Shown here: piece after piece, positions 13,023 to 25,451 of the stretch
Layout of the letters: every line of letters begins with the position of its first letter
How positions within the stretch are numbered: position 1 is the stretch's first letter
Assembly (NCBI RefSeq): GCF_000715075.1
Contig: NC_134087.1
Coordinates: forward strand, 186,837,276 to 186,901,275
Origin: Nicotiana tabacum
Taxonomy: Eukaryota > Streptophyta > Magnoliopsida > Solanales > Solanaceae
DNA: 64,000 nt
Direction of reading: 5' to 3'
The notes under the pieces: model-generated
What the model saw: only the letters and a program-made list of their open reading frames with translations
Told to the model about the DNA's origin: nothing
Database searches by the model: none
Translations under genes and position numbers: made by a program

Positions 13023-13115
13023 AGCGAAATCTTGGCGTAACTGGTAAAGTTGATATCATGTGACCAGGAGATCATAGGTTCAAGCTGTAAAAACAGTCTC
13101 TTACAGGGTAAAACA
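13023..13115 (+). repeat. tRNA-derived SINE head (Solanaceae type)
   Basis: The head of a SINE is visible: TTGGCGTAACTGGTAAAG (A box around 13033-13044), then TGTGACCAGGAG, then the B box GGTTCAAGC at 13077-13085. This matches the general form of Solanaceae TS/Au/SolS-like SINEs. The body ends after an ACAGGGTAAAA stretch, so it is 3'-truncated. Confidence 0.65.
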
Positions 13116-15004
13116 AAAACATATTTGCTTGTACATGAATAGGACAAACAAAAGTACTTTTCCTTTACATTCATTAATTTCATAGACCGTATTTTAAGGA
13201 TTTGAAAAGAGATTTGAGGTCGGATCCTTCAAAATATTGTCAGGTATATCCAAGATCCTTCAAAAGTAATGCCTCTTTTGAGGATTCGATATGTGTGTAA
13301 CGACATTTTGAAAGATCCAAGCAACATAGGTTAAAAGAGCCTATAAATACAATATTATTGTCCGCCGAAGTGGGTTCATCTGAACCCTTTTGACCCATGT
13401 GGATCCGCCCCAGAGTAATGCCTCTAAGTTAAGTCAATAGAAGCTAGTCAATCAACTAACTAAATTGAGAATGCAAGAACTAAATGGAAGTACGAAGATC
13501 AATTAATTTCCTAGCGAGTTTGGTCAAAGAAAAGTATGAAAAAATGTTATCTTGCATTGGCTCGAGGAAGACATAAAATTCTTGGCTTTCGAGGTTCGAA
13601 TACTTCAATACTTCTCAAATCTCACATAAAATGTTTATACTAAATTAAGTAATCACTTAGCACTTATAATTCAAATGAGAGTACATATCATTTATCATAA
13701 TAAGTGATAAATGTGTGTACAAGGAGACACTTTACATTCATTAATTTAATGTAAAATTTTATACATATAAGTTTTTACACCCATATATCTATCCATCGCC
13801 GCCTCGACCACGGCGCAATCATATTCCTTTTTCTTCATCAATTTTCTTTGAAATTTATGTTATGTGAAAAATATCTAGTTCCTCATTGGTGAGATAATTC
13901 GAAGTCTGCATTTTTTCAAAACAATTTCCAGATTGTTGTATTAACTAAGTATATTTAGTATCACGTATAGGGAAATTTTAAGTAGGCATTCTAGTCAAAA
14001 GCTTCGTCCTAATCTCTTATGTAATTACAATTAATTGGGAGAAGACGAGAAATAAAACAAAAGCAAGAAATGCTTCTAATTGTTCTCGTTTTATTGCATT
14101 TGACGTGCGGCTGCATATCATATCATTATTGGAGTCAAATAGCAGACATTTTGACTCTATTTTATATTGTGAGTTCACACGTGTAGGTAAATTGTCAACA
14201 TGTAGATAATATTGGCTGATCTTGCAGATGTCTGTTTCTTAGGCCATTGTTTACATTTTGTCACTATTTTAAAAAGTCCTGCAACTATAGCTCTTGAAAA
14301 ATTGTTTCCCCTGAATCCTCATAACATTAGATTCGGATGTAATGTTTGCGCATATAATTTTAGCTTGCTTATAAAATATTAGATTGTAATTTAACGCTTG
14401 TAATAACTTACAAATTTTTTAAATCGTAATCTAAAGTTTTCTCATAAGATTTTCATATTATTCATAAGTTTTTGATCTTTAGGTAGTGATCTAAAAGGTC
14501 CATTAATTGGAAGAGCAAAAAATAACCATTAGGAAGCAACTGATATAAAAAAGGGATAACCGGCGAAAATTTCACGATACAATTCGAGTCGAAAGTAATA
14601 AATTTAGTTGAAGTTTAGTAATGTTCTAGTTCGCCTCTAATGATGATTACACTATACTTTCTGCATAACCACCTAGGCAAACAGATAAGATACATTTTTC
14701 TTTTCTTTTTGACAAAAGCTAACATTTTTTCACACAAAATCTTGAAAAATTAATGGTCTTTCTTTTTCTAGCCACATATTATAAACATTGAATTAAAGTT
14801 TGACAATTAGTTCTAGAGATGCTCAACATCCCATTTTATAGGAAGCCTCTAGTAATTAGTTCTAGAGAAGGAAGCTGTTTTGAAATTGAAGTTTAATTTA
14901 AGAGTTCTTAGTCTGATAATTTTGTGTAAGAGGGTGTAAATATTAATTGCATTATTAGCAAGGGTCGTAGTTATTGTCAATACAGAGAAACGTGTATAAT
15001 AGTA
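13116..15004. other. AT-rich intergenic sequence
   Basis: No open frame, conserved domain or clear element. A short direct repeat of TAATTAGTTCTAGAG-like sequence sits near 14805-14870. Confidence 0.5.
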
Positions 15005-15230
15005 AATATATAGTGAGACATCTCTATAACATCATCTTTATATAATAGTCATTTACTATAAAAGTCGAGTTATTCTCGAAACTGAATAATATATTATGTT
15101 ATAATATATGTCTTCTATAACAGCATTTCACTATAGTATATTATATTATATTATATTTAACAACATTTCACTATAGCAGCCAAAAGATTTCGGAACAAAC
15201 GAGATTGTTATAGAGAGGTTTGATGGTATA
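15005..15230. mobile_element. MITE-like element with terminal inverted repeats
   Basis: The left end CATCTCTATAACA and the right end TGTTATAGAGAGG are inverted copies with one or two mismatches. Internal phrases (AACAGCATTTCACTATAG, CACTATAGCAGCC, TTCGGAACAAACGA) are typical of a MITE common in Solanaceae promoters and introns. Exact ends are uncertain. Confidence 0.55.
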
Positions 15231-15485
15231 TGAAAATGAAAGGGAAGGAGAGGGAGAAAAGGATTTATAGGATAAAATTCTTTACACGATTATTGGTGTA
15301 TCTTAATTCTTAACAAATTATATATACTAAATTCACTATATCCTCTAGATTATTACCAAATTATGATGTCTTTATACAAATACCTATTGTTATAGGTTAC
15401 CTTAAACCAATGATGTGACGTAACATTAAGTCGGATTAAGACTTGTTCCATATTCCTAAGTTTAAGGAATGGGAAAAAGACATAG

Positions 15486-15489
<4 letters not shown>
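15231..15489. other. AT-rich spacer
   Basis: Nothing recognisable. Confidence 0.4.

Positions 15490-15555
<66 letters not shown>
15490..15555. repeat. (TA)n microsatellite
   Basis: About 33 uninterrupted TA units. Confidence 0.95.
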
Positions 15556-15558
<3 letters not shown>

Positions 15559-16398
15559 CAATAAATCAAGTTTTCTATATTAACAAAGAAAAACTAAAGC
15601 ATAAAGAAACACCATGTGAACATCAATAAAGTGATTGTACGATTACGAAACTCTTTAAGGAAAGATTTTGTAGAATAGAGACATTGGAGGAAGGGAGTAC
15701 GAATTTGAGAGGAAGTTGTCACCGCTACACTAATTATTACTTTAGTATATTAGTTGTTACTGATTAAGGTTGAGACAAATTAGATTGTGTTTAAGTCAAG
15801 TTGTTTACTTGTTTATAAATTACTTGAAATAAGATGTGACAAACCAAATATTAATCACTTGAAGCTATAGAAGCTTCTTGTGAACCTTCCGGTATTGTTT
15901 TATTCCATATTTGTTGAATTATTCTTTTACTTGCAAATGTAATGTAAGTATTATTTTTGGCAATTGTGATATCTCTTGATATACCAAAAACTAGTTGTCA
16001 CTCTATGAGTTGTCAGAATTGTTAGGATTGATACATAAAATAACTTTTATTTAACTAATAACCATATAAGATCTTTAATCATATGTTGCTCATTTACTAC
16101 TTTCGAATTGAATTTATGCTTTATCGATTTATTTCATAGCATGGTTCAAGCATTAAAAATCGATGAAGTTTATACATCTTTTCGATGCCCGGTCTTTCTA
16201 AGTAAGATTAAAATATGGAAGCTTTCGATTAAACATTCTTTGACGTTAATTAATAACCTATTGTAATGGACAAGCTCAATGTCACCTCAACTTGCTTTAG
16301 CTAATTAATGTAAGCTATCTTTTCCTTCTTTGTTAGATTTTGGTTACTTTGTTAATCATTTAATTATTGATGCAATGTAACAACTAACCAAATATTAG
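15556..16398. other. AT-rich spacer left of the copia element
   Basis: No coding capacity or recognisable element. The target duplication ATTAC begins directly after it at 16399. Confidence 0.4.
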
Positions 16399-16403
16399 AT
16401 TAC

Positions 16404-16651
16404 TGAGATAGTTTGATAGAAGGTGAATGGGATGAAGCCCAGTTAGAAGCAGAAGATAGAATAGCAGAGACTAGCAGAAAGAAGAAATAAGAAAGAGAAA
16501 GAAAAGAGCGTATGTCTGTTATTTTTATTTCTTCTTTTTTATCACTCTTTACATATGTATATATAAAGTATTTAACACTAACTGATTTAGCTTAGTGTAT
16601 AAGTAAATGACTAATGTACCCTTAGGAGAGTATCACTTAATTGTCTCAACA
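16404..16651 (-). repeat. Copia 3' LTR
   Basis: 248 bp, matched by 46629-46878. Begins TGAGATAG and ends CTCAACA on the plus strand. Confidence 0.92.
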
Positions 16652-17115
16652 CTCCCCCTCAAACTAGGTAGTGAGAGAATGTTAAGAACTCCTAGCTTGG
16701 AGCAAAGATAATCATGTTGAACTTTACTGAGGCTTTTGGTTAAGATGTCAGCTGGCTGATCCCTTGTGGAAATGTACTTTGTTGTAACCACTCCTTGGAC
16801 TATTTTTTCCCTTATAAAGTGACAATAGATTTCAATATGTTTAGTCCTTTCATGATAAACGGGATTTGCTGCTATTTGCATAGCAGCTTTACTGTCACTG
16901 AAAATGTCAAGTGGTGTCTTTACTTCAATACCAATTTCCTTAAGTAGACCCAATAACCAAATCAGTTCTGCAACTGTAGCAGCAATACTTCTGTACTCGG
17001 GTTATGCCGAGCTTCTTGAGACAGTTGTCTGTTTCTTTGACTTCCAACAAATTAGAGATTCTCCAAGTTTAATTAAGTAGCCTGTTATAGACTTTCTAGA
17101 TTGTGGACATGAAGC
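16633..17115 (-). pseudogene. Copia RNase H domain, broken
   Basis: The open part (16953-16633) has FSDSKAAMQIAANPVYHERT, HIEIYCHFIRE and DQPADILTKSL, the usual C-terminal copia RNase H blocks with catalytic Asp in SDSK. Upstream, 16954-17115 shows the preceding RNase H sequence interrupted by a stop near 17012 and by a TGG-to-TGA stop right after YCDAD at the domain entry. The reading frame ends inside the LTR. Confidence 0.8.
16652..16668 (-). promoter_or_regulatory. Copia polypurine tract
   Basis: On the minus strand CCTAGTTTGAGGGGGAG abuts the 3' LTR. Confidence 0.8.
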
Positions 17116-18096
17116 TCAATCTGCATCACAATATGCAAAAATATTATTGTTGTATTTGCTGGACAGAAGAATTCCTTGCCCCGGCTGATTCTTCAGATAT
17201 TTCACAATTCTGAGTGCAGCTTCCATGTGAGATTTTTTAGGTTGCTGTAAGAATTGACTTAAGTTTTGTACACTGTATGATACATCTGGTCTTGTCATAG
17301 TTAAGTACAGAAGTTTCCCAATTAATCTTTGATAAATGCTTGGATCAGGAAGTAAATCATCTTCTGACTTACCTGTTTCTTCAATATAATCATCATACTC
17401 TTTTGTAGTTAACTTGACATTGCTGTCCATAGGTGTTATAGCTGGCCTTGTAGCACTTAGGCCAGTTTCAGAAATGAGTTCTAGTGTGTACTTCATTTGA
17501 TGCATTAAGATCCCTTGTTTGGATCTTGCAGATTCAATACCTAGGAAGTATTTTAGCTCACCTAAATCCTTCATCTTAAAGGTTTGTTGTAGAGTAGTTT
17601 TTGTGTCTTCAATTAGCTTTAGACTATCACCTGTAATCAGCATGTCATCAACATATACAAGAACTATTATTGTGCCTTCACTTGTCTTCTTAATAAAGAG
17701 AGAATGATCATATTGGCTCTGTTGAAATTGAAAACTTAGTAAAGCTTCTGTTAGTTTGGCATTCCATTGCCTTGGGGCTTGTTTTAGCCCATACAAGGAT
17801 TTTATGAGTCTGCACACTGGATTTTTCTCCCCCTGACTCTTAAATCCTTGTGGTAATTGCATATATATTTCATCATGTAAATTCCCTTGAAGAAAAGCAT
17901 TGTATATATCCATTTGATGTATATTCCGTTATTTACCGGCTGCAATAGACAAGACAGTTCTGATAGTTTTCATTTTCACAACTGGTGAGAATGTTTCTTG
18001 ATAGTCAATGACTTCTTTTTGACTATACCCTTTTGCCACTAGTCTCGCCTTGAATCTTTCAATTTCTCCTGAAGCCTTGTATTTGATTTTATAAAT
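17116..18096 (-). pseudogene. Copia reverse transcriptase, broken
   Basis: The frame 17913-17116 (265 residues) begins at MDIYNAFLQG, contains LYGLKQAPRQW at about 40-50 and the catalytic YVDDMLITG at about 87-95, and ends at YCDAD. Between 18096 and 17914 the N-terminal RT blocks ([19 protein letters not shown]) are readable but bounded by two stops: a TGG-to-TAG at 18094-18096 and a stop near 17932. The RT domain is otherwise well preserved, fitting moderate age. Confidence 0.85.
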
Positions 18097-19950
18097 CTAC
18101 TTACATCCTATAGGACTTTTGCCCTCAGGTAATGAGACTATGTCCCATGTATGATTGGTTTCTAAGGCTTCAATTTCTGCCTTCATTGCATCTACCCACC
18201 TGGGGTCTTTAACAGCTTCAAAGTAGTTTGAGGGTTCAGTTGTAGATGAGGAGGCTTCTATATATGCTTGGTAATATGGAGAGACATTATTGTAAGTGAT
18301 ATACTTAGACATAGCATAAGGAACCTCATGATGAATGTTTAGAGACACAAAGTCATTCATCCAAATAGGTTGCCTTTTTTGTCTACCAGACCTCCTAATT
18401 CCACCTCCTACCAGTTGGTTTTGATTCACTAAAGATTCAGTTATCTCAACAACTTTAGCTTGATGTTGATTTTCTAGAGGTTCAGGAAAGTGCTGAGCAT
18501 TGATAAGAGGTTGAGACTCATCTGGTTCTATTTGAACCTCATTGATTTGATCCATATCAGTACTCTGTACTTCTAGAGGTTCAACTACTTCAGATTGAGT
18601 ATTTAATGTCTGAGTAGTAAATGTTCTGATTCCAGATAGTTGACCTTCAGGGGTACTATATAAATCATATGACATTGAGTCAGGAACAGAATTTTGAAAT
18701 ATAAGTGGGGTGACTTTTTGTTTAACTTTGAAGGGAAATACATCTTCTCTAAAAATCACATCTCCATTGACAAAGAAGCTTCTGTTAGTGGGATCATAAA
18801 GTAGATATCCTTTCTGTGTTTCTGCATATCCCATGTGAATTGCTTGTCTAGTTCTTGTCATTAATTTGTCATATTGTTGAACCATTTTTGCATAACATAG
18901 ACATCCTAGAACTTTCATGTGATTATAGGATGGTCTTCTTCTGTACAACCTCTCATAGGGAGATTGATTATTGATCACTGCGCTAGGTATCCTATTTATA
19001 AGATATACTGCAGCTAACATACAGTGACCCCAAAATTTGATTAGAATCCCTGCCTTAAACCTAATAGCTCTAGTGACTTCTAGTATGTGTCTATGCTTTA
19101 TTTCAGCAACTCCATTTTGCTGAGGAGTATAGACACATGTCTTTTGATGAATTATGCCTAGTTGTTGAAACAAACTACTGCAAACAGAGTTGACAAATTC
19201 TGTTCCATTATCTGTCCTGATCACTCTAATGACCTTATCAAATTGAGTCTTAACAAAGGTGATGAACTGCTTAATTATCACACACACATCAGACTTCAGT
19301 TTAAGTAAGAACACCCAACACATTCTGGAATAGTCATCAACCACAGTCAAAAAATATTTGTTGCCATCATATGTTGCTATTTTGTAGGGACCCCATAAGT
19401 CCATATGTACTAAGTCAAAGCAAGCAACATATTTAATACTACTATCAGGAAAATGCAATCTTGTTTGTTTTGCACATGGACATACTGCACACTTATTCAC
19501 TTTGTCAGCTATAAGCTCTACATTTATAGGTAGCAAATGTCTAAGAACTGTAGTAGATACATGATCAAACCTTTTATGCCACAATTCAATATCTTCTGAC
19601 TGAACTATTTCACCTTCAACATTCTTCTTTTTTACTGCCAAAGAGACATCTGAGCAACTTCCAGATGTTTGACCATCAAGTATGTAAAGACCATTATCTT
19701 CCTTACCAATCTCATTCACCTTCCCATTGAAGAGTTCCTGGAAAATGAAGAAGCCAGGAAAGAAGGTAGCTGAACACCTTAGCTCTTTGGTCAATTTAGA
19801 AACTAATAACAAATTGAACTTGAATTGAGGCAGATGAAACACATTAGTAATGATATTTTTGTTTGGTAATTTGCTGGCTCCGATATGTGTCACACATGAA
19901 ATGTCACCATTAGGCATATAGACTTTCTTTGGAATTTCAGGTTGAACCAC
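18097..19950 (-). pseudogene. Copia integrase region
   Basis: 617 codons open. Order: end of protease region, GAG-pre-integrase zinc site (HKRFDH about 125-130, CAVC about 154-157), integrase core with D184 (HMDLWG), D247 (RTDNGTEF) and E283 (NGVAEIKH), giving a D-D(35)E triad that is intact. A variable linker and the start of RT (DPRWVDAMKAE, NHTWDIVSLP) follow. It inserts cDNA into the host genome in active copies. The first codon is not a true start: upstream sequence in an A-run near 19960 shows a frameshift from the protease frame. Confidence 0.88.
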
Positions 19951-19999
19951 ATATGAATTTTTTTAACAGTTTTAGGTCAGCTACCATATGATTTGTAGC

Positions 20000-20506
20000 T
20001 CATGTATCAACTATCCATTCTTTCTTACTATCCTCTGAAGCTAGTAAAGTTGTACTTGTACTTGTACTTGCTACATTTGTTGCAGATGATAATGTATTGT
20101 TGCTAACTGGTGCAGGATTTTTGTTGAGTAATTGCAGGATCTGATCATACTGTTCTTGTGTAAATGGAGACACTCCAAGTTGAGATAGCTGAGTCATTAT
20201 ATTCTCTTGCCCTTGTCCTGCAGTTTGGTTTACTCCAATTGTATTTGGATTGCCCGCAGTCATATTGTTTGTCAGTATACCATTCTGTGGAACACCTTCC
20301 CCAAATACATTGTAGGCTGCACCATTTCCTGCTCCCCCTCTCTTTTTTGACTTAAAATCACAAGTATATCCCACTATCTTGTAACAATTCTCTTTACTAT
20401 GCCCCTTCATCTTACAAAAATCACACGAGATGTTGTAATATTTCTTAAACCTTTGGTTACCCACAGCAGTTCTAGTATATAATGCAGCATCATAATTTCC
20501 TGTAAC
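20000..20506 (-). pseudogene. Copia gag C-terminus and protease start
   Basis: Downstream half of gag after the element A insertion. It holds a CCHC zinc knuckle, CDFCKMKGHSKENC (C-x2-C-x4-H-x4-C), which binds RNA in the capsid protein, then a Gln/Asn/Thr-rich linker. It ends at EWIVDT followed by a TGA where the protease DTGA active site should have Gly. So the aspartic protease motif is destroyed by one nonsense change. The frame continues upstream to the insertion point at 20506/20507. Confidence 0.85.
20502..20506. repeat. Target site duplication of element A (left)
   Basis: GTAAC, repeated at 45721-45725. Confidence 0.93.
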
Positions 20507-23128
20507 TATAGATATGTGAATTTTGACCCTCCCCGAGATTTTTTATATATTAGCGAAAATATTTAACTTAGGCATAATATAGATATTTTAAGTAATTTTG
20601 ACTCTTTTACTTAATTTTATTACAAGAAAACAAAAAATCACAAAAATAGGTTAATTAATATTTTGTAGTCATTTTTAATCTAAAAAAAATCTTAAAAAAA
20701 AATATATACAACAATAGTGTCGTATTTTTATTTCAATATGATATTTGAAAATACCAAAAATAGATTTGTTTTAATGGTAAGTTTTATTTTAATAATTATT
20801 TGAATAGTAGTAATAATTAACAAATAGGCCCGTACTTTTAATCCGTTTGCAGCGAAAGAATAGAGCTTGGGCTCGAGCAACCTATCTTTAGGCCTAATTT
20901 TGGACCTAGCCCATAATTGTCAAGCCCATAATTCCTAGGCCCATACCCCTTAACCTAAAACCCTACCTAAACCTAGACTATATAAATAAAAAGAAAAAAC
21001 AAAAAAACAAAAAATGAAACGAGAAAGAGGCTGGGAACAAAAGAAGGCAGTTGCGCATGGATAACAAAAGAAGGGGATGATAACGAAGAAGGGCTGAAAA
21101 GCATAAAGCTGCGCAGACAAAAAACGACCCCACCCCCTTTTGGATCGTCATCTTCACGAGACTACCCCTGGCCTCGTTTTTATTGTCCTTCAGAAAACCA
21201 GAAAAGGAGAACGATACAAGTACCCTCCCCGCATCTTCTTCTTCATCGAACGACCCCCCCCTCCACGTAGCTTTCATCATCTTCTTCGCTGGAACGATAG
21301 GAGAAAACCCTAGGAGCCTGAAGAAGAAGCAGCGACGCCACCCAGCTTCGCCGGAAATCCGGTGACCTCACTCACCTCACCCCTCTCCTTCCGTTACTGC
21401 CTCACCGGCAAATGACAACACAAACCAGCGACCAAACAACTTAAACCAGCCGCTATTCGTTGAAAACCAGAGGCACGACGTCACCGGCGACCACCATTGA
21501 AGTCGGCGAACACATGCACACACACAGTCACGCATATGAACGGAGTAAGGGAGCGAGCGTAAGGCAGCTGAAGTTTCGGAATCGTTTGTGAGTTCGAGTC
21601 GTGTAGAAAGTTGCCGCGTTCCGTTCGTACATCGAGGTGAGGCGGGTTTCGGGTCCGGCGAGGTCGTAAATTTTTCGAGGTTAACGTTCGTAGCTCTGGT
21701 GCTGGTTCTGTTTACTTTTGGTCAGTTTTTCTTGCCTCTGATTATTTTGTTCACAAGTATTATTCATGAGTTTAATGCATCGTTTGATCAATTTTCTTAT
21801 TTGGAATAGTTAGTTTATTTGCTTCAATTTATTGATGATCTTGAACTTCCATAGATGAGTTTTTGAGCTTCTGTCATTTTCTGCTCTGGGAGGCATCCCT
21901 TGATGTGATATTTTCATTGTATAATTGATGTGGTTGCTTGAATAAGTTTATCAGGGAACTTTGTGGATAGTTGTTTGCTACTAGGATATGTTTCGTTTCT
22001 TTGTAGAAAGCACTTTGTTGGTTGTTGAGTGTTTCATATTTTCGTTTCTTATGGAAAATTTATAATCCCAAAGATCTATATGAGATGATTAACACATCAA
22101 CACATAAGGTTAATTTGCCGTAAAAATGAAAAGTTTATGATAATGTGTTTATGTTAATGTTTATGTGTTTATGGAAAAATTAGTGCGCACTATTTATGTG
22201 TTGTATAGTCTTATAAAATGAAAAGTTCACCGTGTGGATTAATTCGAAGTTGAGCCATTTGGGTTATTGGACATAAAACTAAAATTAGTTTTTTTTTTGC
22301 TTTTAAGGATATTTGTTTGGTTTTGATTGTATACGAGCTAAGGGTCGGTTTGGTTTGCTAAATTCTAGCAGAACGTTAATAAGTCGTTAAGTTCTCTTTT
22401 GGGTGAATATGACCGTGTTTGCTGGAAATTCATGGAAGTTGAAGGTCACATTTTTCTCTCACGCACTATATTTATGATCTATGGCCTTCCTATAATCTCA
22501 AAGTTTCGGAAGAATAATTAATTGCGCTAGTTGCTTTAGGCGCGTTCTTTTAATAATTTTACTTTCCTAAACTCGGGTGTGCATTTCATGTGACCCTACC
22601 ATAATTTTGAATAATGATAGTAGAAGTGAACATGTTAAAACCCGGGGGTGCATTTCATGTGACCCGGTTCTAATTTCCAACAAGGTTAAATAGAGCGTGT
22701 CGTGAACCACCGGTGCATTTCATGTGGTGTGGCTTGCGATATGTTTTAAATGACTTTGAATTAATTCTTTAAATAAGTAAAAGCGTTTAAAAGGTTAAAT
22801 TGGCACATAGGTTCAAAATGTTCTAAAATCAGATTATTAAGCCGAATATAACATTGAGCGACCGTGCTAGAACCACGAAACTCGGGAATGCCTAACACCT
22901 TCTCGCGGGTTAACAAAATTCTTTACTCGGATTTCTGGTTCGCGGACTGTTAAACAGAGTCAATCTTTTCCTCGATTCGGGATTCAATCGGTGACTTGGG
23001 ACACCATAAATCTCCCAAGTGGCGACTCTGAATCTTTATAATAAATCTCGTTTCGATTGTCCTTTAATTGGAAAAACTCCCTTTATTTAGACCCTTCCGG
23101 GGGTGTAGGTAAAAAAGGAGGTGTGACA
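20507..23128 (+). repeat. 5' LTR of element A
   Basis: 2622 bp, starting TATAGATATGTGA (the 3' LTR has TGTAGACATGTGA, so the TG terminus has mutated to TA) and ending GTGTGACA. A TATA-like TATATAAATA is at 20979-20988. A GC-rich segment covers about 21120-21680. A donor-like CGAG|GTGAGG is at 21636/21637. The last 280 bases are the block shared by all Ogre-like LTRs here. Confidence 0.9.
20979..20988 (+). promoter_or_regulatory. TATA-like box in LTR A
   Basis: TATATAAATA, conserved at 44163-44172 in the 3' LTR, followed by A-rich then GA-rich sequence. Function is inferred. Confidence 0.45.
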
Positions 23129-23132
23129 GCTC

Positions 23133-23150
23133 TGGCGACTATGCTGGGGA
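23133..23150 (+). promoter_or_regulatory. Primer binding site of element A
   Basis: TGGCGACTATGCTGGGGA, 4 bases after the LTR. The same site (ACTCTG in place of ACTATG) follows LTRs B and C. Ogre-type elements are known to use a tRNA-Arg primer; I could not align the tRNA here. Confidence 0.7.
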
Positions 23151-23957
23151 CAGAACCCAGAATCTCTGGTTCAGGGTTCAAGAATTTGAGCTTAGAATAC
23201 TTGTTATAGTTGGCTTTATCCATTATCTGATTTTGTTACATGATTTGGGCCTAATGTGCTAATTGATTGCTTTTACCGCTTTGATATTCCGTGAACTGTA
23301 TATAAATTGTTGCGAAATCCCTCTTCTCTCTGAGTCTTCTAAATCATGAAGAAGTGTGCACTTCGTGTGACTTCTTTTATGTTAGAGTCATATTCCAAAT
23401 TTAGAACGAGGTTCAGACGGGTAAGCCAAGTCTAGAACAAATAAACCCAGATTTTTTAAACCTAGAAAAACACAGCCTCATGCCGGATCCCTAGTAGGAA
23501 CGTTTGTCTGCATCACGTGCATTTGACTTAGGGGACTCAACACAGGGGTTGGGCCTATCTAGGACAGGTGTACCCAAAATAACGGACCATCTTGATGCAT
23601 CCTATGTGCTACATGTTGCATTTCTTCAAGGGTAAAAGGGTCATTTGGAGGACCAATGATAATTGAGGATGAATGACAAAAAGAGAGAAAAAAAAGGAAA
23701 AAAAAAAAGAAAAGAGAGGCTGAAGTGTGAGGATGAAGCGAGTAGGGCCCAATTATATTTTTGTTACATTTTATTAAGAAAAAAAAAAGCATGGAAACTT
23801 CAAAAAGATTTTGCACTCTTTATCATTTTTCAAAAATCGAATAAAAGAAAATCCAAAATGATTTTGCATGTTTCGTCATTTTTCAAGAAAAAGCAAGAAA
23901 AAATGTGATTTCTATGAATTAGTGATTTTTTATTATTCTCGCCTGTATCCAATCTGC

Positions 23958-24008
23958 CCGAACTACGCATACTTGATTCTCGTCTTTCGGGGCGTGATAC
24001 GTAGTCAA
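23958..24008 (+). other. Two-stem hairpin motif, copy A1
   Basis: CTACG (23963-23967) pairs with CGTAG (24000-24004). The inner stem TCTCGTC/GGGCGTGA has one mismatch and one wobble. Confidence 0.6.
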
Positions 24009-24994
24009 CCCACATAGGGTCCGGTCTTCCTAGTATATCTTACGTTCTTGGCTTTGCGGGGTCTTAGCCAAATTTTGCACTTCTAGCCACATTTTGGCCA
24101 AATAAGCCAATTTGCAAAAATAGCCTCAATCGTGTTTTGCATGTGTCTTAGGGAATATTATTGTCTCACATAGTGCTGGTTCAAGTTTTCTTATATAGGT
24201 GTGGATTTATTTATCAGAGTTGGAGCATGACGGAGCCCTAGGACATCTAGTCAGGATCACTGCATTCAGGAGCTGCTCGAGGAGCCATTTCATGTTTTTG
24301 AGTCAATCGTTTTTGTTTTATTTTTTTAGTCCTGTATAGTAGTATTTAGTCTTTTAGGTGATGTTAGAATTTGTATTGTCTAGTTAAGTTTGTATAGTCT
24401 TTTGTTACTGTATTTCTTATTTTGCATTTGGAAATGTGTTACAAGTAAAAATCCAAAAAAAGAGATGTTGCATTTTATATTTTGTTATAAATTTTCTTTA
24501 GAATACTAATTCTAGAAATGAAAAAAAATATAGTACTTCTTTAAAAGCTTTCTTTAAGGTGTTAATTCCAAAATCCAAAAAGATCTTCTTTTAAGTGTTT
24601 CTTCGGGAAACTAGTGAAAAATGAAAAAAAAAATCTTTTATTATCATTAGAACTTTAGGATATTGTACATAAAAAAAATACTTTATCTTTTGTTTATCAT
24701 TGGAATTTTTCCTTTAGGCAATCAGAATTGAAATCCAAAAACATTCTGTTTTATCTTTTTCATTGCTTGCTTCGAGATCTTGCGTCAGGATATCAAATGA
24801 GGATTCAAAATGTCTTTCTGTGATTTATTCCTTAGATTTCCTTCAAAAAAAAACAAAAAATATTTTTCTCTTTTAGGGTTTTTCCTTGATAATTTCTCAT
24901 AGAGTACCTGTTTCAAAAAAGAAAAGAAGAAAAAAAAGAAAAAAAAAAGAAAAATGGAAACGTTAGTATGTTTACTTTATTCCCGATCTTCCAA

Positions 24995-25040
24995 AACTAC
25001 GCAAAGATCTGATTCATGCGGGGTCATGATATGTAGGCAA
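24995..25040 (+). other. Two-stem hairpin motif, copy A2
   Basis: CTACG pairs with TGTAG by one G-U pair. Inner stem TCATG/CATGA is perfect. Confidence 0.65.
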
Positions 25041-25451
25041 CCTACATAGGTTTGATCGAATCATTTTTTTAACGTTAAAAGACAAGAAAAAAAAAAGGAA
25101 AAAGAAAAAAAATGAAGAAAAAGGGGGAACGAAAAAAAAAAGGTGAAATTGTGGGATGTGAGATATGAGGGAAAGAAAAGAGTGATGAAAAAAAAAAAGA
25201 GAAAACGAAATGAAGGAAAATGGGCAAGCCAGCAAGTACCAGAAAAACAAAGAGAAGAGAGGTTGAAATGAACAAATTGGGATGATGCCAAGTGACCTTG
25301 TGACCCTCGAAGTCATTCTTGGACCGTAAATTATTGCTAGGTGCATGGCACGAAATGTGATATTTTTAGCTGTTAAATGCTCTAACGCTAACATGATGAC
25401 TTCATTTTGTTCCTTTTGTTCTCCTCATTGTAGCAGAAGGGTGGTTGGTTT

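Larger units (their letters stand above)
23151..25430 (+). other. Non-coding leader of element A
   Basis: 2.3 kb without coding capacity. It carries two copies of the two-stem hairpin (23958-24008 and 24995-25040), A-rich runs, a polypurine tract at about 25077-25260, and an intron-end-like stretch at 25388-25433 (GCTAAC, long pyrimidine tract, TAG). The double GNRA module of B, C and D is absent. Confidence 0.6.
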